DNA of 64,000 bases from Asterochloris sp. CNOR1 (GCA_963969365.1 OZ017748.1:744001-808000); one strand, 5' to 3'. Positions 16,682 to 27,958 are shown, counted from the stretch's first letter. Notes: generated from the sequence alone by a model not told the origin. A program made the numbers and translations.

Positions 16682-17095
16682 AAGAGGGGTGTATCGAGGT
16701 CCGGCAGCATCATGATCCAGCACGCTGTCTGGGGAATGCATGCCGGGACCTGGCCGTGTCATATCTGCTGCGACCATCAGTCAAAGCTTTTGAGTTCCCC
16801 CTCAAACTCGGCAGGCTCGTGAGATGACCTCCTGGCGAGGTCTTCAATCCAGCTCTTGCAATGCACAGCGGCCATACAGCATCAGAGCCGCTAGTTACAA
16901 GTTGAGCAACTGCAGTGGCTGATGGTCCTCATCAATTGATTGCAAGTGCTGCAGTGAACTCACTCGCCTCGACCGTGGGCTCATATTTGGCGCCTCTGAA
17001 GAACAAGGCACGCAAGGACTTTACAATGGGCACAAGGGTGGGCTCCATGATACGACCCGCAATGTATGAATCAAACCCCCTACGCTTGACATGCA

Positions 17096-17119
17096 ACCAA
17101 ATACAAAACTGTATTTGGT
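17096..17119. repeat. Perfect 10-bp inverted repeat
   Basis: accaaataca and tgtatttggt are perfect inverted arms separated by aaac. The repeat lies in non-coding DNA 55 bp before the poly-C tract. Confidence 0.9.
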
Positions 17120-17173
17120 GTGCAAGGCGGGTCTTTCCGTGGGTTTGATGTGCGGCAAGTCCTTCCAGATGAG

Positions 17174-17191
17174 CCCCCCCCCCCCCCCCCC
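17174..17191 (+). repeat. Poly-C tract (18 C)
   Basis: A run of 18 cytosines followed by ctctctc, in the unresolved interval. It is the longest mononucleotide run I noticed in the window. Confidence 0.95.
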
Positions 17192-19284
17192 TCTCTCAAT
17201 CAGTACATGAGGCTCTCCAGATGTGAATCCCAGGCATTTCCTGTGCAGGTGGGGGCTGTGGCTGTAAGCACAGGAATTGGCTTGCGCCCATCTGAGAGCC
17301 CGTCGTCTGCTCAATGCACAGTCTTAAAGCATGCGCAGGCCCGCATCTGCAGTCCTGAGACATCACGTCTTGATTGAAGTCAATTGGGTACATTACAGGC
17401 AGTGACTGCTTGCGTGCATGGAGCTGGGGCCACTGCTGCAACCACTGAGGCCAACCCAGAGGAATGGGAGGGCCCGACCAGCACACCGGCCGAGCAGCAT
17501 CCCCCATCCGCCGCTCAGCAGGTGACCTGCGCTGCTGTGGGATCCTGTCGTGCCAGGCAGCTCCGTCTAGCGCTGTTATGCTTGCAGTTGCTTCATGGCG
17601 CTCGATGGCAGAGTGCCCAGCAAAGGCCAAGTTTGTGGTTTCAGCACGCGCTGCTCTGTCCAGGAGCACCACACGACACAGGGTCATGCAGCTTAGGTGT
17701 GGCAGCGCTCTGCACAGGGCACCATCTCTGCTGACCCGGAGGGGTGCATCCTGCAGGCGACAGGGGTGCCACATGATGGGCAGAGCAATGGCCATGTGAC
17801 AGCCCTCAGTACCGCCGGCCATGAGCATGCCCAGCAGCAGGTGCAGGGAGGCCCGGAGGCTGGCCCCTCTGAGGACTCAGACAGGACACAGCAGGCCAGC
17901 ACCCAGCAGGTGACTTGTGCAGCATTGACTGGTGTGGTGAACTCTTTGCACGTCGCATGTGGCCTGCAGAGAGCTTCAGGCCTGTCAGGCAGTGTGTGAC
18001 AAAAGCACCCACTCGAATGCAGCATACCCGCCAGCGGAGGTAGTCTCGTCACGCCACAGCGCCATGCAAGCCCTCTCTTGAGTTGTGTGCTGTCCGCCTG
18101 CAGGTTGCAGTGCCGTGGCACACTGGGCAGGGCAGTGCGCAGCCAGCCGCTCAGCATGCAGCACCCAGCGGTGCAGAGCAGCACTCTCCAGGTGCACACC
18201 TGGCGCCCCGGCCACCAGGAGGCAGCAGGGGGCTGAGTGGCAGCACAGAGGCTGCTGCAGTCCACACGCGCTGCAGTGAGGCACCCATTGACCCAATCAT
18301 GACAGCCATAATTAGCCCCGCGCGCACCCCAGGCCCCCACAAGCCAAGGGGGTGCTGGTCCAGGATGACCAGCTGCTTGAGGGGTCTAGGGAGCTTCAAG
18401 ATGGCAGCTGCCGTCTCTGCAGAGCAGATTGACGGGCTGTCAAGGCCGCCAAAAGAGAGCGGGAGGGCCGCATCTGCCTCGAGAACCCTACAGAATTCTC
18501 TTGCTAGGGCTGTTATGGTGCTGCAGGAGCATGAGCTTCACCAGCAAATCACATGGAACTATCTGCTGTCAGTTGTGCTGGTCAGATAAAGCTGTCACTC
18601 TAGACTGTCATGAACACGTGACGCACAGCTGGGCTTTTGGGTTAATTTTGCTGCTGGCCAAAGGCACAGTCAGCTGGCCATGCTCTGACACCTGTGTGCA
18701 GCACCGCAGGGTGCAACAGCTGCCAGGCATTTTCATGAAGCGCTTTGGGTGTCTGCTCGCTCATGGCCTGTGCTGCTGTCAAGAGTGAGAGAGTTGGGCT
18801 TGAACCAACCTGCCAGTTTGCCCGGCATAGGATGCTGCCCAATGTTCCTCAAGGTGAGTTAGTGTGGCCAGAATGCATATCAAGCACAGTGGGAGACCTT
18901 CAAAGCACACAGCAACAGCAGCACACCCCACACAATACGCAATTCCATGTGGCAGGCTGCCTTGGCGCCATAAACATGACACTGGCTTCAGATCTGCTGC
19001 AGACCACATGTTGTCTTGGGTCGAGTCTGAGGTCCACTGCCACAAAGTACAACTGATCTGTGAAGCTGAGGAACAAAGTCTTCCGGCATGCTAATGGTGT
19101 GCTGGATGCCTGCAACCCAAGAAGAGAGTGCATCTGAGAGCAATCTTTCGCAGACATCACGACCCAATCTGCAGAGACTGTCCGCATGATCACGGGCCAA
19201 TTATCTGAGAGACCAGATGAGAGACCATCACTTTGGCAATCATGTCAGATCAGATCGCAAGGTCAGTCCAATACATTGGCCAGC

Positions 19285-21958
19285 ATGAACAAGAGAAAGC
19301 GTTTAGAGAGCCAGGATCCGGACACCAGGGTTGGCAAGACAGTTCAGGAGGGAGACACAGTCATCCTGACTGTTGGGGACAAGCAGATGTTTGCCAAGGC
19401 CACCAAGCTGAGGTAGGGGGGCTACTCTGGACAGAAAAAGACTACATATCTTTGTTTCACCCAGAGCATACATGGGCCCTTGTCTGCTGCAGTAAGGTGA
19501 ATATCGGGCGGTCACAGTGTGCTACCTCATCCTTGGTCGGCCTGCCATATGGCTGCTTGGTGGAGCCATCATCAGACGGCAGACAGCTGGTTCAGGTTGA
19601 CAGGTATGCCCTTGGCTGTGCAAAGCAGGGGCCAATGTCTGTTTCTGGCGTCAATGGCTGCTTCCAGCCAGCAAAGCTCTCATGCTCAGCCTGCCAGCAG
19701 GTTACCATCTCCTGCAGGACTGGCCAGATCTCATCAATGGAGCTTGCGCTGCAGGGCTGCAATAACAGGTTGGATGCACCAGCAGCTTCAGGACGAAGTC
19801 AGTGGCAGACACCTGCCCACTAATGCTTATTGGCTGCAGGGCTGTGACAACAGCCTGGAGGGATCAGCAGCTGAAAGACACCGCTGACAACAGCAAGCTG
19901 CTCGACCAGGGGGCGGGCAACCAGGCCCTGACAGCAGACGACATCCTCGCCATGCAGCAGGACGGCAAGTCTGCAGAGGACATTGTAGCAAGCCTGGTGG
20001 CCAACAGCGCCACCTTCCAGAACAAGACCCAGTTCTCGCAGGAGAAGTATCGCAACAAGAAGACGCAGAAGCACAGCACCCTCGTCAGGGTGCAGCGGCC
20101 CTCAGCTGCCTCCATCTGTGAGGTGGGTGCTGGACAGGCAGCTGCACTGGCAACCAATCCCTGCCAGTCTTGTAAACTGCAGGAGCACACACCCTTATGA
20201 GCGTGCGCCACCTTCATCCGCCTCCATCTGCGAAGTAGGGCTGTTCTGCAGGCAATTGCATGCCTGGCGGCATGCTTGCTTGCAGGTGTGACAGCTGCCT
20301 TCATCTGGCAGGTCTCTTGTAGGCAGCTCCAGGCACGTCTGGGTTCTGGAAGTTTTGACTTCCATTCATGGCAACTTCTATGCACAGCCAGGCAGGGCAG
20401 ATGTTCCTTGCAGCAGCCCCGGACACGGCAGACTTTGCCATATTTGGAGCACATCATGTTGGTTTCAACTTGTCTCAATTGCCTTGCAGCTGTACTTCAA
20501 CAAGGCGCCCGGCAAGGTGGGGCATGTCAGGGTGGACTCCCTTGCCCTGCTGCTCAGCTTGGCCAACATTGGCGCCCATGCAAAGGTGAGAGGCGGCGCT
20601 GCAGCATGACCTGCTGCACTGCTTGCAGCCTCCAGTCCACAAAAGCTTGGCAGGTGATGGTTGCCTCGGCAAAGCGCTGGGCCCACCCCCCCAGGCGCAC
20701 ATTCACTCCACCCTGCTGCAGAGTCGGGCATTGGCTGTCACTTGAGCAGACCTCCCAGCAGAGCTTGAGCAGACCTTCTGGCAAAGCTGTGCCACACTGC
20801 AGGTGCTCGTTCTGGAGGCCTGCACAGGCATGATCGTGGGCTCTGTGGCTGAGCGCCTGGGCGGCTATGGCCAGTGCTGTGCGACCTATGTGGATGGAAA
20901 GCTGCCCTCCCTCGACATAGTGAACTCATTCAACCTCAGCAGCAGCGCTGCAGCAGCTGTCAGCACTGTCAGGTTGGACCAGCTGCTTCAGTGGAGGCAG
21001 CAGGGGGCTGCAGGGCTGGCAGCCCAGCAACCTGAAGCCCCTGCCAGAGCTGCTGCCCCAGCAGGCCAGTTGGCAGCAGCCCAGGCAGGGGCAGCTGCTG
21101 CACCGCCTGAGGCTGCACCCGGCACCCCCGAGGGTCAGGCAGCAGCAGGTCAGGCAGCAGCTCCTGCTGAGAAGAGTGAGGCTGTAGCACAAGAGCTGCC
21201 AACAAATGGGCTGAGTTTGAAGCAGGAAGCTTCACAGCCACAGCCAATGGAGGGCCTGGAGGGCAGCAGGGCAGCGCCTGACGTCCCTGTGCTAAGCGTG
21301 GACCCAACTGCTGGTGCTGCCCAGCCTGAGCAGGGCATCCAGGATGAGGTGAATGAAGGTAGGTGCAAGGAAGACGGCTGCCTGCACCTGCCATCTTCCC
21401 TCCCACCCTGCCTTTGAATGCCTGCCCTGTTGGCGGCTAGTCCAAAGCCCTGCCCTGCCATTGGGATGTCCTTCGTCTTTGCCTCCCCACAGCATGCTCT
21501 CACAGGATGAAGCCTTGCTCTTATGGTTGTGTTGGATGAAGCTTTCACCTTATTCCCTCTCGCCCTGGAACTGAAATGTCCGTGGCACTGCAGAGGACAG
21601 GGCTAAGGAGGCACGACATGACAAAGCCACTGCACGCTGGCAAGCAGCACAGCAGGCTACTGTGGCAGGCTTTGACTGCTGCATTGTGGCCGCCACCCAG
21701 TTCCAGCCTGCTGCTGTCATGGAGAAGCTTTGGCCCCTGCTGGCACCCTCAGCATCATTTGCAGTCTTCCACACTTACCAGCAGCCGCTGGCAGAGTGCA
21801 TGACCAGGTTGCAGAGTAGCAAAGCAGCTGTTGGTCTCCAAATGAGCGAGAGCTGGTCCCGTGAATTGCAAGTGCTGCCCCTGAGGACTCACCCCTTCAT
21901 GAACACATCAGGCTCAGGCGGATACATTCTGAGCGGCACACTTGTTGAGCAGCCGTAA
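19285..21958 (+). CDS. TRM6: tRNA (adenine(58)-N(1))-methyltransferase non-catalytic subunit TRM6
   Basis: TRM6 pairs with the catalytic subunit TRM61 to methylate A58 in the T-loop of tRNAs in the nucleus; it binds tRNA but lacks SAM chemistry itself. Six exons join in phase to 512 residues: 19285-19412, 19493-19603, 19840-20122, 20490-20585, 20803-21358 and 21594-21958. Family landmarks are EGDTVILTVGDKQMFAKATK near the start, the block from LTADDILAMQQDGKSAEDIV to TQFSQEKYRNKKTQKH in exon 3, GKVGHVRVDSLALLLSLANI in exon 4, VAERLGG in exon 5, and near the C-terminus WSRELQVLPLRTHPFMN and GYILSGTLVEQP. Exon 5 also encodes a roughly 100-residue Ala/Gln/Pro-rich insert not expected in the core fold. 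Introns 2 and 3 contain copies of their own splice junctions. Confidence 0.95.
19742..19885 (+). repeat. Acceptor and exon-start copy in TRM6 intron 2
   Basis: The real acceptor and exon start (ctgcag|ggctgtgacaacagcc at about 19834) is preceded 84 bp upstream by ctgcagggctgcaataacag. The similarity continues for about 45 nt into the exon (atgcaccagcagcttcagg against gatcagcagctgaaaga). Confidence 0.85.
20100..20335 (+). repeat. Two copies of a TRM6 exon end and donor in intron 3
   Basis: The exon end is cctccatctgtgag|gtgggt at 20122/20123. Copies lie at 20221 (cctccatctgcgaagtaggg, with the similarity continuing to a shared caggca.ttgca) and at 20292 (cagctgccttcatctggcag|gtctct). Each copy spans about 45 nt across the junction. 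Confidence 0.85.
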
Positions 21959-22117
21959 AATCACACATGTAGCACAAAACATAATGGAGGCAGAGTCATG
22001 TGGTAGTTGTTGCCTGCTGCAAGTCAGAGTGTGTAGTGGTCGATTTTGGGTGCTGAGCCAAGCTGTTGTCTGCAAAGCCCAACCGGATGCCTCTGCTGGG
22101 GATGCACAGGCTGCAGG

Positions 22118-24256
22118 CTAAGTGTCCAGCCCCAGGGTTTTGCTGGCACTCCTGAGCACCCTGGTCTGCTGCTGCCAAGCCCATGAGCGCTGGTCCTGTC
22201 CTGACCCTAAGGGTTGCACGGGGCTCTCGCAGTCTGAGCTGCACGCATCTCCCTCCATGCTCATGCTGCTGCCCTCGCTGACGTCACTGCCTGCCCCCTG
22301 AGCGCTGCCGCTGCGGTGCGGGCGCCTCTGGAATCGGGAGGGGGGGTGCAGAGCCTCCTGCTGCAGTGCTGATGCGCGAGTCTTCTCGCCGGTGCACAGC
22401 AGCAGGGACCGGATGAGGGCCGTTTTCCTGCACACAGCAGTCAAGCAAGACTATCTCCATGCGCAGCAGCAGGGACCAAACGAGCATTGTCTCCCTGCAC
22501 ACTGCGATTTGGCTTGTTACGAGGATACCTTCAGTGCAGTATACAGCAGCAGGGACTTGATGAGCGCTGTCCTACAGACAGCAGTGGGTCACACAGTTGC
22601 TTCTTGCCAGTGCGGCGCACCAGGGACTGATGTGCTCTTGGGTGCAGGGGAGTAAGGGGCAGCAGGGTTTTGACCTGAAGCGAAGACAAGTGCTGCTGTT
22701 GCAGCGATGAGCTCCAGCAGGCCAGTCATGTATTGTCTGGGAATCGCCTTCTCTGCGCACAGCAACAAATAACCCACCATGGCTGCTGCCATGTCAGTCA
22801 CCCTCTGCAGGCGCCTGCTGCACATCCATGCTGGGCACCATCTGCAGGTGCATGCCACAGAGGACAGCTTCTTGGGTCTCATGCTGGTTGTCAACTTCTG
22901 ACCTACAATCACTGCCCAAATGCTGCAGGCTCTGCTGGCACTGCCAGGCGCTCCTGGCTCTGAGCACCAGATAGCATGACAGTTGCAGCTGTGTGTATCC
23001 ACAGACAGACGTGAATCCATGGCATTGCTGACAATGCTAGGTAAGGTCAGTGTCTTTCTACTGGTGTGGCACAAGTGCGCCATGCCTGGCTCATCCCTTG
23101 CTCCCAAAGGAGCTACCAGCTCCCGGTAGTCAGCAGAACAACAGCTGTGAAACTGATATGGGCATCATGGCACTGCTTGTTCTGGCTGAAGCTGCCAGAT
23201 GCTGCTGGCTCCGTGCTTGTCAGAGCAAGGCAGCATGATCTGCCTGAGCTGCTGACCCACCTGAGATCCATTGTACCGCCGCCGTCGCTGGGTGAGGTCG
23301 GCGCCTTTTCCTCCATGTGGCATGGCATGCCCCTGCCCAGCCCACCCCTGGCCCCACTGGGTGTTGCCCTGCACCTGCTCTGCGCGTTGGGCGTGCCAAA
23401 GCACATGCTCTCCCGCGTCAGGGTACCCAGGCGGCTCCCACTCGACACCCCAGCGCTGGATGCATTCCTGGCCTCACAGTGTGCTGCAACAGGGGTGAGG
23501 AACACCACTGAGGCATGTGTAGGGGGCCAGACTGTGGCAGGGCGGCTGCAAGCCTGCTAGGCTCCGCTTCTGGGAGCTGTGCAGGACACAACTGCGGCAT
23601 AGGTTTCAAGCATGAACACGGGACTGAGTGCACTTCTTGCCTGGTCACGCGCTGCTGCAGCTTCGTGCGCTGCTGCAGGGTGGAGGCACTGCTGATGCTT
23701 TCCCTTGCTGCCTGCCTTACAACCTCTTTCTTCCAGCTGCGCAAGGCACCATGGTATAGCAGTGGCGCCTGGGCGCAGCAGTGACTGCACCTGACCTGTC
23801 GTTCACAGCCCAGCCCACCTGCTGCCCCAACGGCTTCACCAGGGCTGCTCTGAGTGGGACTGCCTGTCGGCGTCCTTTCTCTATCAATTTGCATGGCGTC
23901 TGAGGGGAAGCCAGGAGCACAATCCGTCTCTGGCGACTGACTCGCAGGCAGCATGTTGAGCCGCCCCAAGTCCGCTGCCATGCTCTGCAGGCAGCAAGGT
24001 GACTGCTTCTTGGGTTGTTTGAATCGTAGCTTGCGCAGGCTACAGTATGCTGCGTAATCCACACCAGCACACACAATGCACTGCAGAAGTGATGAGCTCA
24101 AAGCACCTGGCTGAGGAACCTCTTGCTGAGCCTCATGTTGTCCATTAAGTCTGCATCCTGATCAAGTCCCAGTGCCTGAGGATTGCAATCCAGAGGCAGG
24201 CGAGGCCTTTTGAGAGGGGTGTTGCTCCTGGGATGCACATTGCTGATGATTTCCAT
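22118..24256 (-). CDS. Unidentified protein, basic and low-complexity
   Basis: Best start is the ATG at 24256-24254: MEIISNVHPRSNTPLKRPRL, a head with a KRPR-type basic patch that could be a nuclear signal. Exon 1 (24256-24107) ends RLSKRFLSQ in phase 0. Exon 2 starts at 24080 (CIVCAGVDYAAYCSLRKLRF) and either splices at 23796 or stays open to 23418. A further likely exon is near 22800-22690 (DMAAAMVGYLLLCAEKAIPR). The last exon (about 22434-22118) begins KTALIRSLLLCTGEK, has a Ser-rich middle (GSDVSEGSSMSMEGDA) and ends RVLRSASKTLGLDT. I do not recognise the family. The gene shares a 266-bp divergent promoter with CFAP161. Middle exons are uncertain, and a plus-strand open frame at about 23225-23510 competes with them. 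Confidence 0.5.
22385..22590 (-). repeat. Three copies of an acceptor and exon start
   Basis: The real exon start (tgcag then KTALIRSLLLCTGEK, about 22434-22390) has two copies upstream in the intron: about 22501-22458 (GTGTGCAG then a reading ending in WSLLLRM) and about 22584-22541 (reading RTALIKSLLLYT). All share a tccctgctgctg core and an acceptor-like start. Confidence 0.88.
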
Positions 24257-24522
24257 GCTGGCAGCGCTGCACTCGCGCTCACGGCTGATTTGGGTGAAAT
24301 CTTGGCCGTGCAGAAAGAAGGGTCCATTGCCCGCTTTCCAATCAACAGCTCCACGCTGGTCCTGGCCCCAAGCCGAACAGCAGTAATTACTCCTGACTCC
24401 TTGAAAGTGACAGAGCAGCAGACCACAGCACTTTTATTGGAAGGTCTGTTGGCAGGTGTGTTCCTGCTTTTGGAGACAGAGCCTGAGCACCGTCACGCTG
24501 CCCACAGGTGGACACCAGAGAC
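24257..24522. promoter_or_regulatory. Divergent promoter of the 22-24 kb gene and CFAP161
   Basis: Only 266 bp separate the two divergent start codons, so promoter and 5' UTRs of both must be packed here or within their first introns. No specific element recognised. Confidence 0.45.
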
Positions 24523-27500
24523 ATGCTGCACTACACAAAGCAGCAGCTGACAGGTGCCGGGCGCTACAGCCCCCAGGTGCACATCGGCAACTGGAATGAG
24601 GAGCTCAAGCTAAATGAGGAGAAGATCAAGTCTCTGAGGCTGCGCCAGCAGCAGGGCTCCCTGGAGCTGAACAGGTGGGGTGTTGCTGACGATTAAGATG
24701 CACGCTGTGCATCTGTTTTGCTGAACGGAGCAGTGCCTGGTGCCCTGGAACAAAGCATGCAAGGCGCGGGCGCCAGCAGCACAACGTGCTGACGCAGGGC
24801 CAGCCCACAGGTGTCTGCTCACAGGCAGGGGCTGCACATGCTTCACACCCATAGATGCAGCTGGACTTGGGCAATCCCGACTTTCACTAGGGGCGCAGCC
24901 TGCCTCCCTCTGTGCCACGCGGCTTGTGGCAGCTGCTTTACATGTCTCCAGCGCAGTGAGCCTGTCCTTCTGAGTGTCGGCCGACTGTCTGTAAGCCGCT
25001 GGAGACCTGAGACAGTCAGGAGAAGCGCTGCAGGTTCCAGCAAAGGATGGCCACCGCTATGCAGCCAGTGCAGCTGGGCAGTGGGGCTGGCAACACAGTG
25101 CAGTATGGACAGGCGGTCCAGCTGGCCAATGGCAGCACCCACGAGATGCTCTCCTTTGATGTGGAAGACAAGGTGAGCATTGCCGTGCAGGCTGTTTCTG
25201 AGCCACTGCCGCAAAAAGCATGAAGTGTGCGTGCGTCATAGGCTTCATGAGCTTTGGCCACAATTGCATGGCAGTAGAGGTTTTGCTTGCCATGTGGAGT
25301 AGGCAGACAGATACAGCTGCAGTCTGAGCATATGTCTGCCTGAAGGCTGGCTGTGATGCTGCTGTGGCGCAGAAGCTTGACCTGGTCCTGGCGGTTGCAG
25401 GAGACGCTGCCCAACGGGAGCTGGCACTGTGTGATCACAGCTGCGGCCAGGCCAGATCCAGTGGCACGCAACAGCTTCATCCTGCTGCCCTTTCAAGACG
25501 CCCGCAGCCCCACCCAGCAGCCAGCAAGTGAGCCTCTGACCCAGTGTGCCCACACTTGTAATCATGGAGGACATTGTTGCAACAGCAGGCCAGCCCTGGA
25601 AAGGCAAGCTTATGGCAACAGGGTCCTAGTTGGGTTTCACTTAGCCATGCCCTTCTGCACATGACATTTGACAGCCTGCTGGGTGGAGACAGCCCCAGGC
25701 TCCTGCAACCTGCTCAGACGCATGTTGCTGTGTGCCCTGCAGGCAGCTGCCTGCGCTTTGGGGACAAGGTGTGCCTGCAGGCCCACCCGGCCAGCCAGGG
25801 GGCTGATGCAGCCGTCACGCAGGACAACCCCCTGTTCCTGTACAGCCAGCAGCTGAGCCCCTCCAGCTTTGCCCAGAGCAGCAGGCACCAGGTGGTGGGC
25901 CTCACTGACCGCGCCGGCGCCACGTATGACACAGTCTGGCAGGTGGGGCCATCATAAGAGACCTCTGCCAATTTGCTCGGCCTGGACAGCCGCGCACTGC
26001 TGGCTTGTCGTGGGGCCGCCAGCCTTGGCCTGTACCTCAGTGGCCAGCTTATGTGAGCCTTGCTGCAGCCGATGGGCACCTCATGCACCAAGGAAGTGTT
26101 TTGTTCAATCCTCCTTCCGCGCCAGTCATATGGTGAGCTGACATGCCAGACTTATTTGTGCAGCACTGCCCTGCTCGGGGCTTAGGTACATGGGCAGCCC
26201 TGCTGCACACAGCTCATGCAAGCAGGTGCTTCTGGCGGTCGTGCCGCACCTCATGACTAGGATTGTTTGTGGCAACATAGTTCAGATAACCATTTCTGCA
26301 GGTGCTCGCGGCCAACCCTGCCCAGCGCCTGATGAGCGAGGGAGTGGAGGTGGTTGCTGGGGCGCCCTGCATCCTGCAGCACTGCGGCACCAAGCAGGTC
26401 AGCTCCAGGCATTTAGTGCGCTGACGTGCGTTGCATCACTGCAGCACCAAGACCGTCAGCCCATCACACCATGCCCTTGCATTACTGCAGCATCAAGCAA
26501 GGCAGCTCTGGGCAGGTCCATGTAGAACCTTTTTGGAAAAAAGCTGTTGCATCAGAGTAATGGGCCGGGGTGCAAAGACCTCAACAATAGAGGGCCTGTA
26601 GGACTGTGCTGCCAGGCAGGCACATCTGCCAGGCAGATCTGTTGTCATTGCACCCAACTGCGCTGCCTTTTTGTACTAGTGGCCAGCACCTCAACAAGCT
26701 GGGAGCGTGTGCTTCAAGATCATGTTGCTGTCCTGTACAGGACCTCTGCAGGGAGCCTGGCAGCGTTCTCAACGACTTTGGCATGGAGCAGGAGGTGTCA
26801 GCTTGCACTGTGACGTCCAAGGGCCAGAGGAGCGTGCTCCAGATGGAGAAGATGGTGAGAGACAGATTGGAATGCCATCGTCAAGTACATTGAATGGCGA
26901 TCATGACCAGGCAGCTGCTCTGGGAGTCTCTGCAGGTAGCTGCTGGCAGCAACCCCGGTATCTGTGCTCTAAGACCCTTGTCAATACCCTGCAAGGGCAA
27001 CAGCAGCGGAGACAGGTTTGCATGTGACAGTGAGGCCGACGAGCACCGCTCCTGCACTTCTCCTCAGCCCAGCCCAGGGCTGTCGACGACCTTAGGCATT
27101 CGGCACGGTTGGCAATCAGGAACGCTGATCACTGACTGCATGGCTGCAGGGAAATGTGAAGGGGTCCACAGAGCAGCAGGAGGCGGACATCTGCCACTGG
27201 GTGTTTGTGACTGGCGCCATCAGCAGGCAGATGTCCATGACCAGGTGTGCCGCATGGATCAGGGCCTGCCTGTCACGCAGCGACCTGGCCTACCACCAAG
27301 TTTGCTGGTGGTGGCCCGAGCTGCTAGCATGTATGAAGTGGAGAGGCAGCCTGCTTGCCTCTCATCTGTGTGAAAACGGAGCTCAAGCACCGCTGCTGTG
27401 CTGCGCGCGAGGCACTGCTGCTGAAGCTGCATTATGCCAAGCAGCCAAGATGATGCAGCACTCTGCTGCATGACCTGCTGCAGGCAGATGGCACTGGAGA

Positions 27501-27958
27501 CTCATGGCCTTGTCCGCAGCATTGCCCAGCAGGCTGATGCAGCGCCTGGGGGCTGGAAGGCCCTCAGACAGCGCCTGCTGCAGCTACCCACTACAGGCGC
27601 TCGGCCTGATGGTGGGTCCATATGTTGCTGATCGTAATGCACACCAACATTCCATTTGATTGAGGTAGCAGCATGCACGCCCCAGACCACGATTTGGTGT
27701 GAGCCCAAGGTTGCCACTGCACCAACATGACCTGCTGGCTGCCACTTTGTCCTTTGTCAGCTGCGCCATGAGTTAGAGTGTCGGTATGCACATAAACAAC
27801 TGCGTGCAGAGGTCAGGGCAGCAATGGAGCAGAGCAGAATCCCATTGGACAGTGCAGAACTGCAGCTTCTGGTGCAGCAATGGCCCACAGCTGAGGACCA
27901 ACATATCAACACTGCAGCTCTGGTCAGCAGCATTGAGGAGTCTAGCTGCACAGAGTGA
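24523..27958 (+). CDS. CFAP161: Cilia- and flagella-associated protein 161
   Basis: CFAP161 is a microtubule inner protein of ciliary doublets that helps stabilise the axoneme. The ATG at 24523 is followed by the family's N-terminal signature GRYSPQVHIGNWNEELKL. Exons in consistent phase are 24523-24674, 25034-25172, 25401-25527, 25743-25942, 26302-26397, 26741-26854 and 27150-27244. Landmarks are CLRFGDKVCLQAHP (compare human YLHYGDKVILVNP), RNSFILLPFQ (compare RNTFRIL) and CHWVFVTG, matching the HWMLVTG end of the animal protein. Further exons (27484-about 27611, then one ending TGA at 27956-27958) add a charged helical tail (QMALETHGLVRSIAQQADA, later KQLRAEVRAAMEQSRIPL) beyond the animal end; the last splice junction does not close in phase with simple GT-AG choices. 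It is convergent with the PDIL5-1-like gene. Confidence 0.88.
26372..26520 (+). repeat. Copies of the CFAP161 exon 5 donor junction in the intron
   Basis: The exon end gcagcactgcggcaccaag, cag|gtcagctc is followed by two copies within 120 bp: near 26432 (gcatcactgcagcaccaaga, then ccgtcagc) and near 26479 (gcattactgcagcatcaagc, then aaggcagctct). Each spans the junction. Confidence 0.85.

Larger units (their letters stand above)
16682..19284. other. Unresolved interval with minus-strand candidate exons
   Basis: This 2.6-kb stretch lies between the GCP4 and TRM6 start codons. It must hold the GCP4 promoter and probably one further minus-strand gene divergent from TRM6. Candidate minus-strand segments bounded by AG and GT are near 19160-19110 (LGRDVCERLLSDALSSW or the alternative frame), 19105-18990 (KTLFLSFTDQLYFVAVDLRL), 18510-18270 (ICSAETAAAILKLPRPLK, then a hydrophobic run) and 17760-17520 (TNLAFAGHSAIERHEATAS). 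They have open frames and some hydrophobic character, suggesting a small membrane protein, but I could not chain them in phase or recognise a family. Confidence 0.3.

Noticed and set aside
17690-18600. Peroxin (PEX11/PEX16)-like identity for the minus-strand exons
   Set aside because: Hydrophobic stretches invited the comparison, but no conserved PEX motif could be matched and the exons do not chain.
18786-18812. tRNA T-arm-like sequence on the minus strand (GTTGG, TTCAAGC, CCAAC)
   Set aside because: The 5-bp stem and 7-nt loop fit a T-arm, but no matching acceptor strand, D-arm or anticodon arm lies upstream, so it is not called as a tRNA.
20926-21406. Long minus-strand open frames opposite TRM6 exon 5
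   Set aside because: They are antisense to a verified coding exon of biased composition and have no homology signal.
23066-23784. Plus-strand open frame (ELLTHLRSIVPPPSLGEVG ... RRLPLDTPALDAFL) with a possible last exon ending at 23784
   Set aside because: It has decent composition and a possible AG acceptor at 23736, but it overlaps the minus-strand gene, has no start and no recognisable family. It remains an alternative, not a call.
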